Source: Boswellia sacra (Eukaryota; Streptophyta; Magnoliopsida; Sapindales; Burseraceae). From it: a stretch of 64,000 bases of DNA. The stretch is from positions 124,001 through 188,000 of the forward strand of contig SNVD02014566.1 in the NCBI GenBank assembly GCA_013180625.2, given 5' to 3'. Below are positions 43,439 to 56,601 of this stretch, piece after piece. The translations under genes and the position numbers were made by a program. Every line of letters begins with the position of its first letter. Within the stretch, counting starts at the first letter, position 1. The notes below the pieces were generated by a model. The model had not been told where the DNA came from. It saw nothing but the letters and a program-made list of their open reading frames with translations, and searched no databases.

Positions 43439-46400
43439 GTATAAGAATGTTAATACAATCAATTACAATTACCATTGATGATTTGTATTAATTACAGATA
43501 TGCCAGACAGGTGGCTGCATGGAGTGCTAAAATCGAAAGTTTTGGATTCTTTCAATGTGCATGGTGGGGCATACGTGGGATGGAATATGGAGGACATGAA
43601 AAAATTTGCACATAAAATGGCAGACATGATTTTCATTTTTATATAGTTTTGTTTTCTGATCTTGCGGCAAAAGTATGTACCTCAAATATTAAAAAACCTT
43701 AATGGCAACAGATATTTACTATTTATTTATTGTTTTTTCCCCGGTTTCAGCTTATGAGATTGAGCTAGCCCTGCAAGTTATAATGACCACTAGTTTGATG
43801 CATATATGAGTACTTGTAGTGGACTGCACAGTTTGTGGAGAATATATTTATAAGTGCAAGTTGCAAATTGCTCCATCAATATTAATCGAATCAAATATAT
43901 CATAACGAGATTCGAAGCAATTCAGAATTGTATGACGATTACTTGTCATTGATGTAACAATGATTAATTTCATGAATATTAGCTTGATTAATGTCAACCT
44001 TGGCAATATACATACAATTGAATAGACGTAAAATCTCTGTTGATTTATGAGAAAAATGGGTTTGATATTGGAGTGAGCTAGTGAGGACTGAGGGGTCATG
44101 ATTAAAATGACACTTTGTTGATTTAAGAATAACCGAAAGGCGATTATGCACTACAAATATTAAATGACGTGCACTAATAAAACAATAATTAAGAGTTTGA
44201 TACCGAGAGTTGAGTTGGTTTGATACTGCCGGAATAATGACAAAAAAATAGAGGGGGCCACTAGCCACATGTTTTCACATTCCAAATTTAGCCGTCTGTT
44301 GAGGAATCTGCTGAGCTCACCTTCAACTCACCTCCTCATCGGACGTTTATTAAAAGACAACGACTCTCAATTCCTAATTTTCAATGCATCATGGGGAAAA
44401 TCTTTACAATGCATCACGTGACTAAGTTAATGTGATACAACTGTCTAATAGAAAGCTAAAAAAATAGATTATTGATATAATACATCTGTCTAAAGACTAT
44501 AAAATTTACTATTTATCTCACTTTTCTAACTTTTTATTAAATGGATATACCACATCAATCCAATCACGTGATGTTTCCGAAAAAAAAAAGAAGTTTTTTT
44601 CTGCATCATGATACGCATGGTTTGATTTTGTAGTTGGGCTTTATTGACCATGACCATATTTTATTTTATTTTGTTCTCATGTGCATTCATTAGATTCTTT
44701 TATATTCTAATAATAACTAATATTAATACATGTATATAATAAAGAAATATATTTTAAAACAAAATTTTCTATATAAAATTAAACATAAATTTTTAGTCAT
44801 TAATTTACGAAATCTAATAATTGAGATGATTAACGAGTTAACAGTATTAAATATAATTTGTTGACTTTCAATCTCAATCATTAGGTTTTAGAAGATCAAT
44901 AACTATAAAATTGATTGCTTGTATATATATATATATCTCTCTCTATATATATATATATTAATATTTCGATTATTTCGTTTCTACAATGTTAAAAGTGTAA
45001 TATAAATGGATATTATAATCAACATTGATCATTATTTTATTATACAAATCAAATTTATACCTTGTGATACGAATAAATAAGCAGTCTGGATTTTATTTAT
45101 ACGGATATAGTTTCATCCCATTTTGAAACTGTCACGTTTTAATCCTGCCATGCAAATCAAATAAAAATAAAATAATTAAGTGAATAAAAAAATAAATTAT
45201 TTAGAACTGCCACATTCGTTTGAAAAAATATTAATAAAAATTTTTACCTTTAATAGCGTTACAGGTTTAATATTATATTATTAATTTCGTGAAAGTGTAA
45301 ATTTCAAAATATTATTAATTTAGTGAAACCGTGGGTTTGATTATTTAATTGTTACTTTAAGGAAAATTAATATATGTAATAGTCTAATGTCATGGACTAT
45401 CCTATCTTTTCCCATAAACCACCCTTACGTGATTTGTGTCATTAAACGACGTCATTTTTTAATCAAAGTCCAATGCAATCATCAGAATACTCTTGACCCA
45501 AATTTTTTTTAAGGTTAAATACAGCAAAAATTATTAAATATTTAAAAAACAAAAAAAATTACATTTACCAGACAAATCCCAAAAAATGGGAACATGAATT
45601 CTAATTCAATTCAACCTGACATAAATATCAAATATTTAAAAATATATTAATTTCAAAACAATTAATCCTAATTAAAAATTCACAAAAACCCCAAATTTTC
45701 AAAAGCCAGTCATTACCCACCACGGCCACCCAAAAACCAGTCACCATCACCTTGGAAACGTAGCCATAAACCCACCGCCACCCACCGAATGCAACTCTGT
45801 TCACTTCTCTGAAATGTTCTCCATCCTCTTTGCTTCTTGTCAATCAATGATCGGGAGGCGTTGATGGATTTTGCCAATGAAGCCAGGAGCGATGGGGAGG
45901 GCAGTGTAAGGGAGGAAGGACATAAGATGGTTTTGGGATCTGTGGTTGGGATGGCTAGGATTTTGGGTAGAAGACAATAGCTGGCTTCAACGGTGGTGGA
46001 GGAAGTGTGATTTTGGGTTCATCTACAGCAGTGAACAGTGATTGTTGGTGAAGACGGCTCGTTTTTTGCACTTTTAAGAGGCTTCCAATGGTTATTTTGA
46101 GTCGGTGATGAAGGAAAGTTTGATGGAAATGGCATGATCTATCGGTTCGTGAGGGTGGTAATGTATCACACGCCGGACGGCGAGAGTAAACAGTAACTGA
46201 TGTATGTGCTAAGAAAAGTGACGGCGAAAAGTGTTACAAATGTGTGGTGTTGGCGGGTTTCATGGTGGTGGAGGAAGATGATATTGATTTTTAATTTTTA
46301 TATTAAAAATATTTTATTTTTATATTATAATAAAAAAAGTTAAATGGTCATCTCAATATTTATAGTTAATTTATTTATATTTATTTAATAATAAAAAGTA

Positions 46401-47120
46401 ATAAAAAAGTGATTTACGATGAATTTTAAAAATATAAAGATAAAATATAAATAAACGTGTAAAAAGTTTATGTATGTGATATTAAAACCGAAAGGTAGAG
46501 TATTCTATGGCGTTACTTACATATAATTAAAAATCTTATTTTAGCGAGGATATAAAATCGTCGGCCCAACCCAAACTTGTTATCCAAGACTAATTGGGCT
46601 TCAACACTCGCAGGTTTGATTCATCGAACAAGTCACGTGCTGGCCGCTTCAACCGACTCCAAACGGTAACCCTGCTAAAATTGAAAATTCGCGCGATTTG
46701 TTGCGTCATTATTCAGCAAACATACATTGGCTGAGGGCAATTGCGGGCGTATGAGGTATGAAAAAGAATAATAATAATAAAAAAAACTTAACCAAAATGA
46801 AATTGGGGATTTCGTATTGTGATCTCAAATTTAAAAATGAATTTTTCAAATAGTCTTTTCACCGACCAAACAAACTAACGTATTACCTTTTTTTTTTTTA
46901 ACTATTTATTTATGTTAATTAATTATATCAAGTGCTACTGAGACTACCGTTCCGCGCTAAGGTTTCGGCCCAAACTTGTTTGACGGCCTTTTGCCGCGTG
47001 TCAGAGAGGATTCCCGCCACGTTACTAGCGGTTCTGATTTGTGTGATTCTGAAATTTTTGTTCTTCGCTTTAGATGCACCTCTTGAATTTTGCTTTTGTA
47101 AAAGTGTTACACAGAGAAAG
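43439..47120. other. Divergent intergenic region between CCD7 and the SNF2 gene
   Basis: About 3.7 kb with no gene I can support. 45690-46270 is a GC-richer island with imperfect open frames on both strands but no family I recognise; it may be a decayed gene or transposon. Near the SNF2 gene, GGCCCA at 46563-46568 and TGGGCT at 46595-46600 are site II-type elements. ATTCGCGCGAT at about 46687-46697 resembles an E2F site with one mismatch. An in-frame open stretch precedes the SNF2 start from 46932, but it lacks resemblance to the family. Confidence 0.45.
44922..44959. repeat. Compound (AT)n-(CT)n-(AT)n microsatellite
   Basis: A TA run, a short CT run and a second TA run in direct succession, in noncoding DNA. 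Confidence 0.9.
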
Positions 47121-50100
47121 ATGAAGTATGAGCAGAGGCTTCAAACAGCCGCGAGAATTGTACTAGAAGATGATGTGAAACGTGCAGTACGATTGCCGGC
47201 CAACGCCACAGACTTTGGAGTAACCGCAACATTAAAACCTCACCAGATTGAGGGAATTTCTTGGCTTATAAGAAGATACCTCCTCGGCGTCAATGTTGTT
47301 CTTGGTTAGGGTTTCGTTTAAAATGAAAAGTTTGACTAGAATTTTTTTTTATCTTACTCTTGCCGTTTTAATTTAATTTAATTTATTTTTTTTTGCAGGA
47401 GATGAGGTACGAAATTATATCTTGTTTTCTGATGGAGACAGATTCGTTTGCTAATCGTGAGGGGAAGTCCAAAATTTGTTCAAAAATTCTTTATTTGACT
47501 GGAATGAGCTGAGTTTATTGATTGTACAGTACTTCATGTTTATCTGAGTTTAAGCGGCATGTATCGGATTTGAGCAAGTTATTACATAATTTTTCAAATT
47601 ATTGAGAAAAGTTGAACTCTTGTAAACATTGAAGACTAGTTTGGTTTCTGATAGAAATATTTTCTTCAAGAATTATGGTTAAAATTCTATTGCTTTTACT
47701 CTGATAATTTAATTCTTGTGCATTTAGTCTAGCGTGGCCTTATGCAATCAGCGTGTAGCTTATTTTGTATGTTTTTTTTTTTTTTTTTTTTTTTTTCTAG
47801 TTTCATCTCCTGTCAGAATAAGTGGTAGCCTCTCAAGACTCTGTTGATTGCATTTGTTTCAACTGCACTTGAATTTTCTAAATCCAAGTTAGTCCTTTAC
47901 AGATGGGGCTGGGAAAGACTCTGCAAGCCATCTCTTTCTTAAGCTATTTGAAGATACGTCAGATGTCAAATGGACCATTTTGTGGGTTAAGAAAGCCTTT
48001 TATTTAATTTTGAATTTCATGGTCCTATTTATTAAGAAATGGTTTGGGTTAATGATTTTCCATTGTTTTCTTCTTGTTGTATGGTTCACAGTGGTTTTGT
48101 GTCCTCTAAGCGTGATAGATGGTTGGGTGTCAGAGATAGCCAAATTTACCCCAAAACTTAAAGTTCTCAAATATATTGGTGAGAAAGAAAATCGCCGCAA
48201 TTTACGCAGAATGATGTATGAGCATGTAAAAGAGAAGTCTTCGTCTTCTAACGTGAGTTTTGTTCTTGGTTTGTGGTCTTAGAGATTATACTTATGACAT
48301 GGATGGGTTTATATGCTACCTGCTTGAAGTTGAGAAAATTTTTCCATGTAGTATCTGTGTTAACCTTTTATCATAAGTTAAATTCATGTGCAGGTATTAT
48401 CATTGCCGTTTGATGTACTATTGACAACATATGACATAGCATTAATGGATCAAGATTTTCTTTCTCAAATACCGTGGTCCTATGCGATAATTGATGAAGC
48501 CCAAAGACTTAAAAATCCTTCCAGTGTAAGTTTGGCTTTATGTAGTCAGTAGCCTATATATCTATAGTGGGCACTGTAGCTGATAGAATCAATTTACCAT
48601 AAATAATATAGAAGCAGCTAGTAAATTAGCAATTACATGAATACATATTCTGGATGGTTTACATATATAATTGAGTGAGTTTATATTATATGATTAGAAA
48701 AAAAAGAAGTAAGGCTATGTTTCTTGATTTCTTCTGTCTTTTTTTTAGTTTCTTTCTTTCTTTCCTGAACTTTGTTGAGTGATTACTTGTATGAATTCCA
48801 AATAAATTGTGCTGCTAGTTGGGTAAAATAAGACTAGTCCGGGTTGGTGAAAAGCATAGTTTTCTTGAGACATTTTCCCTTTTCTCTATGATTTCTCATT
48901 GGCAATATTTTATGGTTAACCTTAACAGGTTCTATATAATGTCCTTAAAGAGCGATTTGTCATGCCAAGAAGATTGTTGATGACAGGCACACCTATCCAG
49001 AATAATCTTACTGAACTTTGGGCCTTGATGCATTTCTGTATGCCTTCGGTGTTTGGGACACTGGAAGAGTTCCTTTCTACCTTCACAGAAGCAGGACATC
49101 CATTATCAGGTATTTTCTTTTGTGGTGAATAGGCTGTAAACATTGAGCTTCTGAAGCATGCTTGGAGAAATAAACCCATGATGCAAGTGTGGTAGGAAAA
49201 ATGAACTTACTGATGCAAAATTTAAGAGGTCTGGTATTAGACATTCAATAGAGCTTCAGGATTCTTTTCCACCGTCATGTTTTATTTTCGCACCTTCTTT
49301 TTAAGCTCAATTTTTCCATATAGGAGGTTTTCTTATTTTATTTCTTTAACCTTCTGTGTTTTGCGAAAGTCTATTAACCTTTATGTACCGTGCTCAGCAT
49401 GGCTGAATTGATTGTATTGAAATGAAAGTGCATATGATCGATTCATCAAGTTGATGCTTATTCTTTGTAATTATCCACAATCCTGAGTTTCCCTATATTT
49501 TTTTCCTGTTTATTCTCCTTCCTCCTGGGAACCAGGGGTTTGCTTCTATTTATGCAGTAAAATCTTTGAATTTGATAGCATAAATCATTCAGTTAAAGCC
49601 ATGCCTGCTTGATGTCTCATGCCTTAGTTTTCTGATGACATGATCAATGCTTGTCCATGGAATAAATCCATATTTATTTTCTCTATTATTTTTCTTATTA
49701 TTGAAGTTGGAACTTATTAACTTTTTAATTTTTCAAGATTTCATGTAGAGAAATTCTCTTTCTAATTGTTGATAATCTAACTATTCTTTCAATCAGACAA
49801 GGGACAGTTTAGGAGTTTGAAATGTATATTGGGTGCCTTCATGCTTCGACGAACAAAATCTAAGCTTATTGAGTGTGGAAGTCTAAAGCTGCCACCTCTT
49901 ACTGAGATAACAGTGTATGGTTACAATCTCTTTTTAAATTTTAGATTCTGTTAAGACTTGAATTTTTCCTCCTATTTCCTGTTGTAACACTATATCTATA
50001 CAGATTTGTTGATCATGTTTACATCGTAAGAGTTTTAGACACTTCACTATGACAGGATGGCTCCACTAGTCAGCCTGCAAAAGAAGGTTTATACTTCAAT

Positions 50101-53100
50101 ATTGAGGAAGGAGCTTCCAAAACTTCTTGAATTGTCTTCTGGAGCTTCTAATTATCAGTCTCTACAGAATGTTGTATGTTAGCTTCTCAACTTCTCATTT
50201 TGATGCCTAATTCCTTATCTTCACACTTATGTTCAAGTTAATCAAATTGTATTGTCTCTTTGAGAACTCATAGAAAATACTAGTATAATATATTTCTATA
50301 AAGGAGTTAGGTGCACTAAGTAGTCATAGACAGATAATGATAATCTTATTTTCTCATTCTGGAAGAGGTTTGTATGGAGATTTTTGTGCATGGTGATATT
50401 CAACTTAAGGATAGTATGTTGAAAATGCATTATGCTTCCTCTGAATATTTAGTTCCATATGGGGATTGGTGTAGTTTAGATTGGTAATTCGATGTATGCT
50501 AAAAATTTGCTTCTATTGGACCTTCGAAGCTGGTTTAACTGAAAGACCATTATGATACGGTGTTATATGCCAACGGACTGCTTATTGTACTAGTTTACCA
50601 TTGATATTTCAGTCATTATATAAAAATTATTAATTGACATTTCATAGCATGCTTACAAGTAACTATTTTATCGGGATTTGATGCTTAAACATATTTTAAT
50701 TGTTGAATCAGTAAAAAATTTTTATGATCTAAATCCGTATCATGATTTAATTATCAATCCAGTAAAATTTAGGCTAACATTTTCAAAATACTGTTTTCTG
50801 AAAATGCACATTTACCAATACATTTAAATTAATATCAACCACATCCACATATCACTTTTAAAATTCGAAAAAATTTAAAATCAACCACATGTTCTTTCTA
50901 AATTTTGAAAACAAAACTCAAAATACACAAACAAACATATTCTTATATATTCTTATGATCATTAAATCAATGAAAATCCATTGGTAAAGATCTTCCATTT
51001 GAAAGGGAATCATGCAAAGTTAGTTTGGTAACTTGCAAATTTGAATGAGTCACATACTGACATTTCATTGAAACTTTTTTTAGCTGTTCTCACTTCATTC
51101 ATTTTATTCCTCTTCTTGTTGTTATGTTTAATCATTAAATCTGCTTTCTGTGTCTAGGTAATACAGTTGCGAAAGGCATGTAGCCATCCATACCTCTTTC
51201 CTGGTATCGAGCCTGAACCCTTTGAAGAAGGTGAACACCTGGTTCAGGTAGCTTTTTCATCTTAATTTGGAATACAAACACTTGAACGAATTTGTTTGCT
51301 GTCAAAACTCTAAAACTTTCAGAGGTATAAAAAAATAGAGAAAGAAGTATAGTAAACTGGTCAATTACCTAATTTGGTCTTTATGCCTGAAATAGGTAAA
51401 ACCTTTGCTGCTTCCGTCTAAGTAAATTATTGTATCTTCCTTCCTTTTTCATCTCATGTGAATTTCTTTCCAATCAAAGTGTTATTCTTTGTGACTTCTT
51501 GATCAGGCTAGTGGCAAACTTGTAATCTTGGACCTACTGCTTAAAAAATTGTATGATTCTGGGCATCGTGTCCTCCTGTTTACTCAGATGACTCATACAC
51601 TTGACATTTTACAGGTTTGTTGTTTACCTCGCTAGAACTGTTGAACTGTGGCTTCAGCCTGATTGCTTAATGTTTTGCTTTTGACAATTTTAGTTACTGG
51701 TTCTCACATGCAATATAGGATTTTCTGGAGTTAAGAAAATATTCTTATGAGCGTCTTGATGGATCAATTCGGGCTGAGGAGCGTTTTGCTGCTATAAGAA
51801 ATTTCAGTGCACCATCGGCTACTGGGAGATTGAATTCTGAAGCTGATGGAAATGGTGCTTTTGTTTTTATCATCTCTACAAGAGCTGGGGGAGTTGGCTT
51901 GAATCTTGTGGCTGCTGATACTGTGAGCTCTATGAGACACTACTAATTAACTCTTCTGATGTTTGGAAGTTTAAGAAACATCTTAGTTTTTTTTTCTTCT
52001 TTATTTTAAATGACATGTTACTAATTTTAGTCCTTATTGCAGGTAATATTCTACGAGCAAGATTGGAATCCTCAGGTGGACAAACAAGCTCTGCAGAGGG
52101 CACATCGGATTGGTCAAATGAATCATGTGTTGTCTATAAACCTTGTTACGGCACACACTGTAGAGGAGGTGATATCTTATCTATCAATAATTTAATGTTT
52201 TATATCTCTGTTATTGAAATTAAACATGTCATTTTAGGTTATTATGCGCAGAGCAGAGAGGAAATTGCAGCTTAGTCATAATGTTGTGGGAGACCATGTT
52301 ATGCACAGGGAAGAAAAAGAAACAATAGGAGCTGAAACTGGTGATTTGCGGTCTATCATACTTGGGTTACATATGTTTGATCCTAAAGAAATCAACAATG
52401 AAGAATCAGATGCTTTGAAGTTGTCTGAACTGAATACCATCGCTGAGAAGGTAATTGCAATGCGTCATGAAGAAAAACTGGGCAATGCTGGCCAGAAGTT
52501 TGAAGTCAATCCAGTTGATCTTTTGGATGGAAGTGATCTTGTTATGCGAGAAAGTTCTGCATCTGTGGTTTTTGATCCTGCTTTAGATGAGGCTGCTTAT
52601 CTTTCATGGGTTGGAAAATTCAAGGAGGCATCAAAATCAAACAGTAATTCTATTGCAGAGTTGGGAAGTAGAAGGAACTTACCTGAAGATAAGCATTTGA
52701 AACTTGAGGCTGCAAGGAAGAAGGCAGAAGAGAAGAAGTTGGCTAAGTGGGAGGCCCATGGATACCATTCTTTGTCTGTTAATGATCCTATATGTCCTGT
52801 AGATCGTGATATGATGTTAGAGTCGGGTTCTGTTAATTTTGTTTACGGAGATTGTACGCATCCTGCAAAAATTTGTCCATCTGAGGCAGCTATTATATTC
52901 AGGTTATTGTTATATTATTCTTTTACTGAAATGCTCTTGTTTCTTGCTCTTCGGAGAAAGGTAGTGGATGGTGTTTCCTCTGTCCTATTCTATTGTTGGA
53001 ATGATCTTCCATTTTTATGCTTTTTCTTTCTTGATGCTTTATAAGCATTTCTTGAATGAACAGCAGGTCAATGATCAGCAATAGGAACCATATTATTGTT

Positions 53101-55155
53101 TTCAATTTTTTTTCAGCTTTTAATAGTAGATTATTTCTTAATATATCTTATTAGGTGTCTGAGCAAAGTTCTGTAAAATATTGTCATTCAATCTGTATCA
53201 AGAAAAGTTCTTAGGAGAATAACAAAGTGCATCTGACAAATTAAATTGAAATTTTATCTTAGGGCTCAATGAGATGAACATTGACTTGTCTTTATGTTTG
53301 AAGCTAACTCATTTTAATTTTGTTATTACTACAGGACTTAATGTTTCACATACTTAATTTTGCAGTTGTGTTGATAATTCTGGCAAGTGGGGTCATGGAG
53401 GGATGTTTGATGCCCTGGTAAAGATCTCTGGACATATTGTTGATGCATATCAAAGGGCTTCTGAATTTGGGGACCTTCATCTGGGTGATCTTCATCTTAT
53501 AAGAATCAATGGTCTGCTTTTATGTTTTTTCTTACCATGTTTCAGATTGTTAGCCATTTTGTATTGAGATATCACGTGAAAATTAACTGTCTGAACTAGG
53601 TTGATGCATATCATGTGCAACATCAATGTATTTTGCCACTTTTGAAGTTGGTTTTGCTAATTTCTTTCTCATATTTCTCTATGCAAATGATTTCTCCTAT
53701 TTGTTTATTTGCTTATTGTATTCGGTAGAGTAGTTGATGAGGTAATTTATATTAGTCACAGTTGTGGTCAGTCTGGCTGAGCAGAAATGTCAATGCTAGT
53801 TCAAACTATCTCAAAAGATGTCACAAAAATTTACAGGTTTCTTTACGGACTATAGATTCTATGTCAGATGGTATCATGCCATCTGCATACACTAGCTACC
53901 AAAAATTAGATGCCTAAAATAAATATTAGATGCACAATTTATGTCCAAAAAAATTAGTGCTCAGTGCTGGAAATTTAGAGTTGAGGACACCTTGTTATGT
54001 GCTGGTTGGGGGCCGTTAAAAATCTTGGGAATTTCTTTGAAAAGTATTGATAGTAAATTGTTACAAACCCACGGGTAGAACTCACCCTTAAAAACCGGCT
54101 TGTAAGGGGAGGGTGGCCATAGACTTATAAGCACCAAATGTGGATTGTAACATAAATCTATTTATTGCTGCCAAATTATAATCATAAAAGAACTTTTTAA
54201 GAGTCTTGATTGGAAGCCAAACTTGCTTTTGAAACATATGACTCCTCTCAGCTCATTTTGTTGAGGCATTTTAATTTGTGGATACACTAGAATCAGATTT
54301 CTGTTTCTTGACATCATGCACTATCAGTTTGTTTTATCATAGTATTTTTATGTGCCACATTCTCTATTTCTAGGATTTAGGAAAAGCTGGTTCCTGCTCT
54401 CTCAAAAACTCCTTTTCCTTTATCACTAAACATCAACTGTTTTTTTATGTACAGAGGATGCTGATGAAGAAAGTATGGATAATACTCCTCCTCGGTGGGT
54501 GGCTTTGGCTGTTGTACAATCCTATAATCCTCGGCGTAAATTCCCTCGTAGTGATATATCTATCCCTGACCTGGAATCTTGTTTGTCAAAGGCATCATTC
54601 TCAGCAGCTCAAAATTCTGGTTTGTCATTACACACATAGTTTAGTCCGACTTCAATTGCTATGACTTTGCTTGATCTTGATGGACAAATCCATCTTCAGA
54701 TTAGGTGATCTGAGTGCCTAATTTTTGGGAACAGAGTTATACAATCTTTCCTTTTGTATTTGTCTTGATGTTGAATCCTCACAGATAGTTCAGATTAATC
54801 TGATATCATTGCCCTATAATCTGATTTTAAAATTGATTGTTTTGGCACAATTTTATTAATTATTTGACTGCTTGTTATATATTTTTATTGTACTTGTGGA
54901 ACTATCTGACAATTTGTCAATTTTCTGGAAAGCTTCAATCCACATGCCGAGAATTGGTTATCAAGATGGATCTGATCGTTCACAGTGGTACATTGTGGAA
55001 CGCCTTCTACGAAAATATGCTTCTATTTATGGCATAAAAATTTTTGTGTATGCCTCTCACTGTCTTTGTGTTTATATGTGCGCATATATTGATAGCTTAT
55101 TAATTCCTTTTCGATTTGACGCTTTCACAGATACTATTATCAACGGTCTTCTTGA
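47121..55155 (+). CDS. CHR10: ALC1-like SNF2 ATPase with C-terminal macro domain (CHR10/ASG3)
   Basis: Snf2-family chromatin remodelling ATPase of the ALC1/CHD1L type. Seventeen exons: 47121-47304, 47399-47406, 47903-47981, 48092-48252, 48394-48525, 48929-49109, 49797-49914, 50056-50173, 51158-51247, 51507-51614, 51719-51922, 52043-52168, 52238-52902, 53366-53511, 54455-54619, 54933-55047, 55131-55155. They give 874 residues. Walker A is GDEMGLGKT (62-70), with GDE supplied by an 8-nt microexon. The Walker B box is DEAQ (178-181). [14 protein letters not shown] follows. The helicase C lobe has [29 protein letters not shown] and RAHRIGQ. A charged linker leads to a macro-like region from about residue 690 ([14 protein letters not shown], then [10 protein letters not shown]), the module that binds ADP-ribose in animal ALC1. 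The start [10 protein letters not shown] matches the plant family. Confidence 0.93.
54061..54139. repeat. Short transposon-like fragment inside an intron
   Basis: The block around aaaaccggcttgtaagggga, followed by gggtggccat and acttataagcac, resembles a phrase I know from dispersed plant repeats (cccacatcgg...aaaccggcttgtaaggtgag). It lies in the intron between exons 14 and 15 of the SNF2 gene. No ends are visible, so the class is left open. Confidence 0.4.
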
Positions 55156-56601
55156 AGTTTGATGCGTTTTCAGTTTTCACAATGTGTGTTGGTGGTTTGT
55201 GGAGTAAACGATGTTCTTCTCTTCCTTCTGTGATGGTCAACAACTCTTTAACCTGAGTATGCTGCTAACTTTATGCATAATCTAGTTTGGATTATTAGTA
55301 TTTCGCTTTTGGGATCTGAGGAGGAAACTTTAGACTTCAGTTCAAAAAGTGTATCAATGTCATGCGTTGTCACAGACTTTCTGTCGCTATTAATGTGTGG
55401 ATGTACGGCTTAACCAAACCAAGAAAGGGACATTTTCTTGGTTAAACAAGCCATAGTTGCCTAAGCTATGTCATCCCTCACCTTGTTCGAGGTTTGGGCA
55501 GTGCTTGCTTGTATACATTTGTGCTAAATCTTTGAGACTTCACGTGAGATTAGGGCTGGATATTGCTGCTCGCCGGGGAGGAACTGAGGTCTAATGAAGT
55601 GGCTTTTCAATCGATCTTCTGTTCTTGATTAATGATGTTCACATACAGTTTTTCTCTTAAGACGACGTCGTGTCGGTGGATTCTCTTTGCAGCGCTTTTG
55701 CTTTGCGACAATGACGATAAACGGAACACATTTGAAACTTTAAATTTATAAATAACGGTCAATAACCAAATTCTCTCTTTGTAGCGCGACTGGCTCTCTT
55801 CGACCTTCGTTAAAGGAATTTTCAAGTCCAGCTCTTGCCTTCCAGATTCTTTCTTATATTTTTCTCATCAATTATGACTTTTTGATTTTAGTTATTCACC
55901 ATTGGATTAAATGGGAAGAATGTTTCTAACCCCAGCATAAAATATAAAATAAGTCTTGACCCTCAATTAAGATTAACTTTTTTGAAAAAAAAAAAGATGC
56001 AAAAAAAAAAAAAGATGCAAAATGCTCTTATTTTCATTTAAAAGGTTTTACTATTTAAAGCATCGGAGGGAGCCTAAACATGTGCTAAACAAGTAAACAT
56101 ATTGCGTCTAATGCACAGAGCTTTCAGTTTATGATTCACAGTTCAGTTCAAGTGCTAACTCATATGAATCAAAACTAAAGTAAATCACAAGTGAAAATTG
56201 GGCAAAGATAATGATATTTTGTCGACTTTTCTTCATGACGGAAGATGGAAGATACGAGATGGGGTGATATAGAATTCACATGCTCTTGGGGCTGTGAGCA
56301 TTACAAACTTCTTATCTTGCTCATACTCTTCAAAAGAAGAAGAGGGAAGGTAAATAGACCAAATACTAAAAGAAAGGAAAAACTTGTTAAACCCCGAAGA
56401 GCTTTCACACTTCCAAGCCAAGAAACCAAATGTCACCAACTCTGGTAAACAATCATTTTTCTATCTTCATGCTAGTCTTCCTTGACACCAACTTCTCTCC
56501 TGAAACAAATAAACTCCTATTTATACTCCCGTCTTATCAAAGCTCTGCCCCATCAAGTTTTTCATCATACCCAGATTGTTTTCTTGTTACCCTTCTTGAA
56601 G
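55156..56601. promoter_or_regulatory. Intergenic region with the PKSA promoter
   Basis: The first part is the 3' flank of the SNF2 gene. Near the next gene a TATTTATA box lies at 56518-56525, about 77 bp before the start codon, which is a normal distance. Two tandem aaaaaaaaaagatgc units occur near 55985-56018. No further gene is seen. Confidence 0.45.

Noticed and set aside
46932..47120. Upstream in-frame extension of CHR10
   Set aside because: The 63 added residues show no family resemblance, while [10 protein letters not shown] at 47121 matches the usual plant start.
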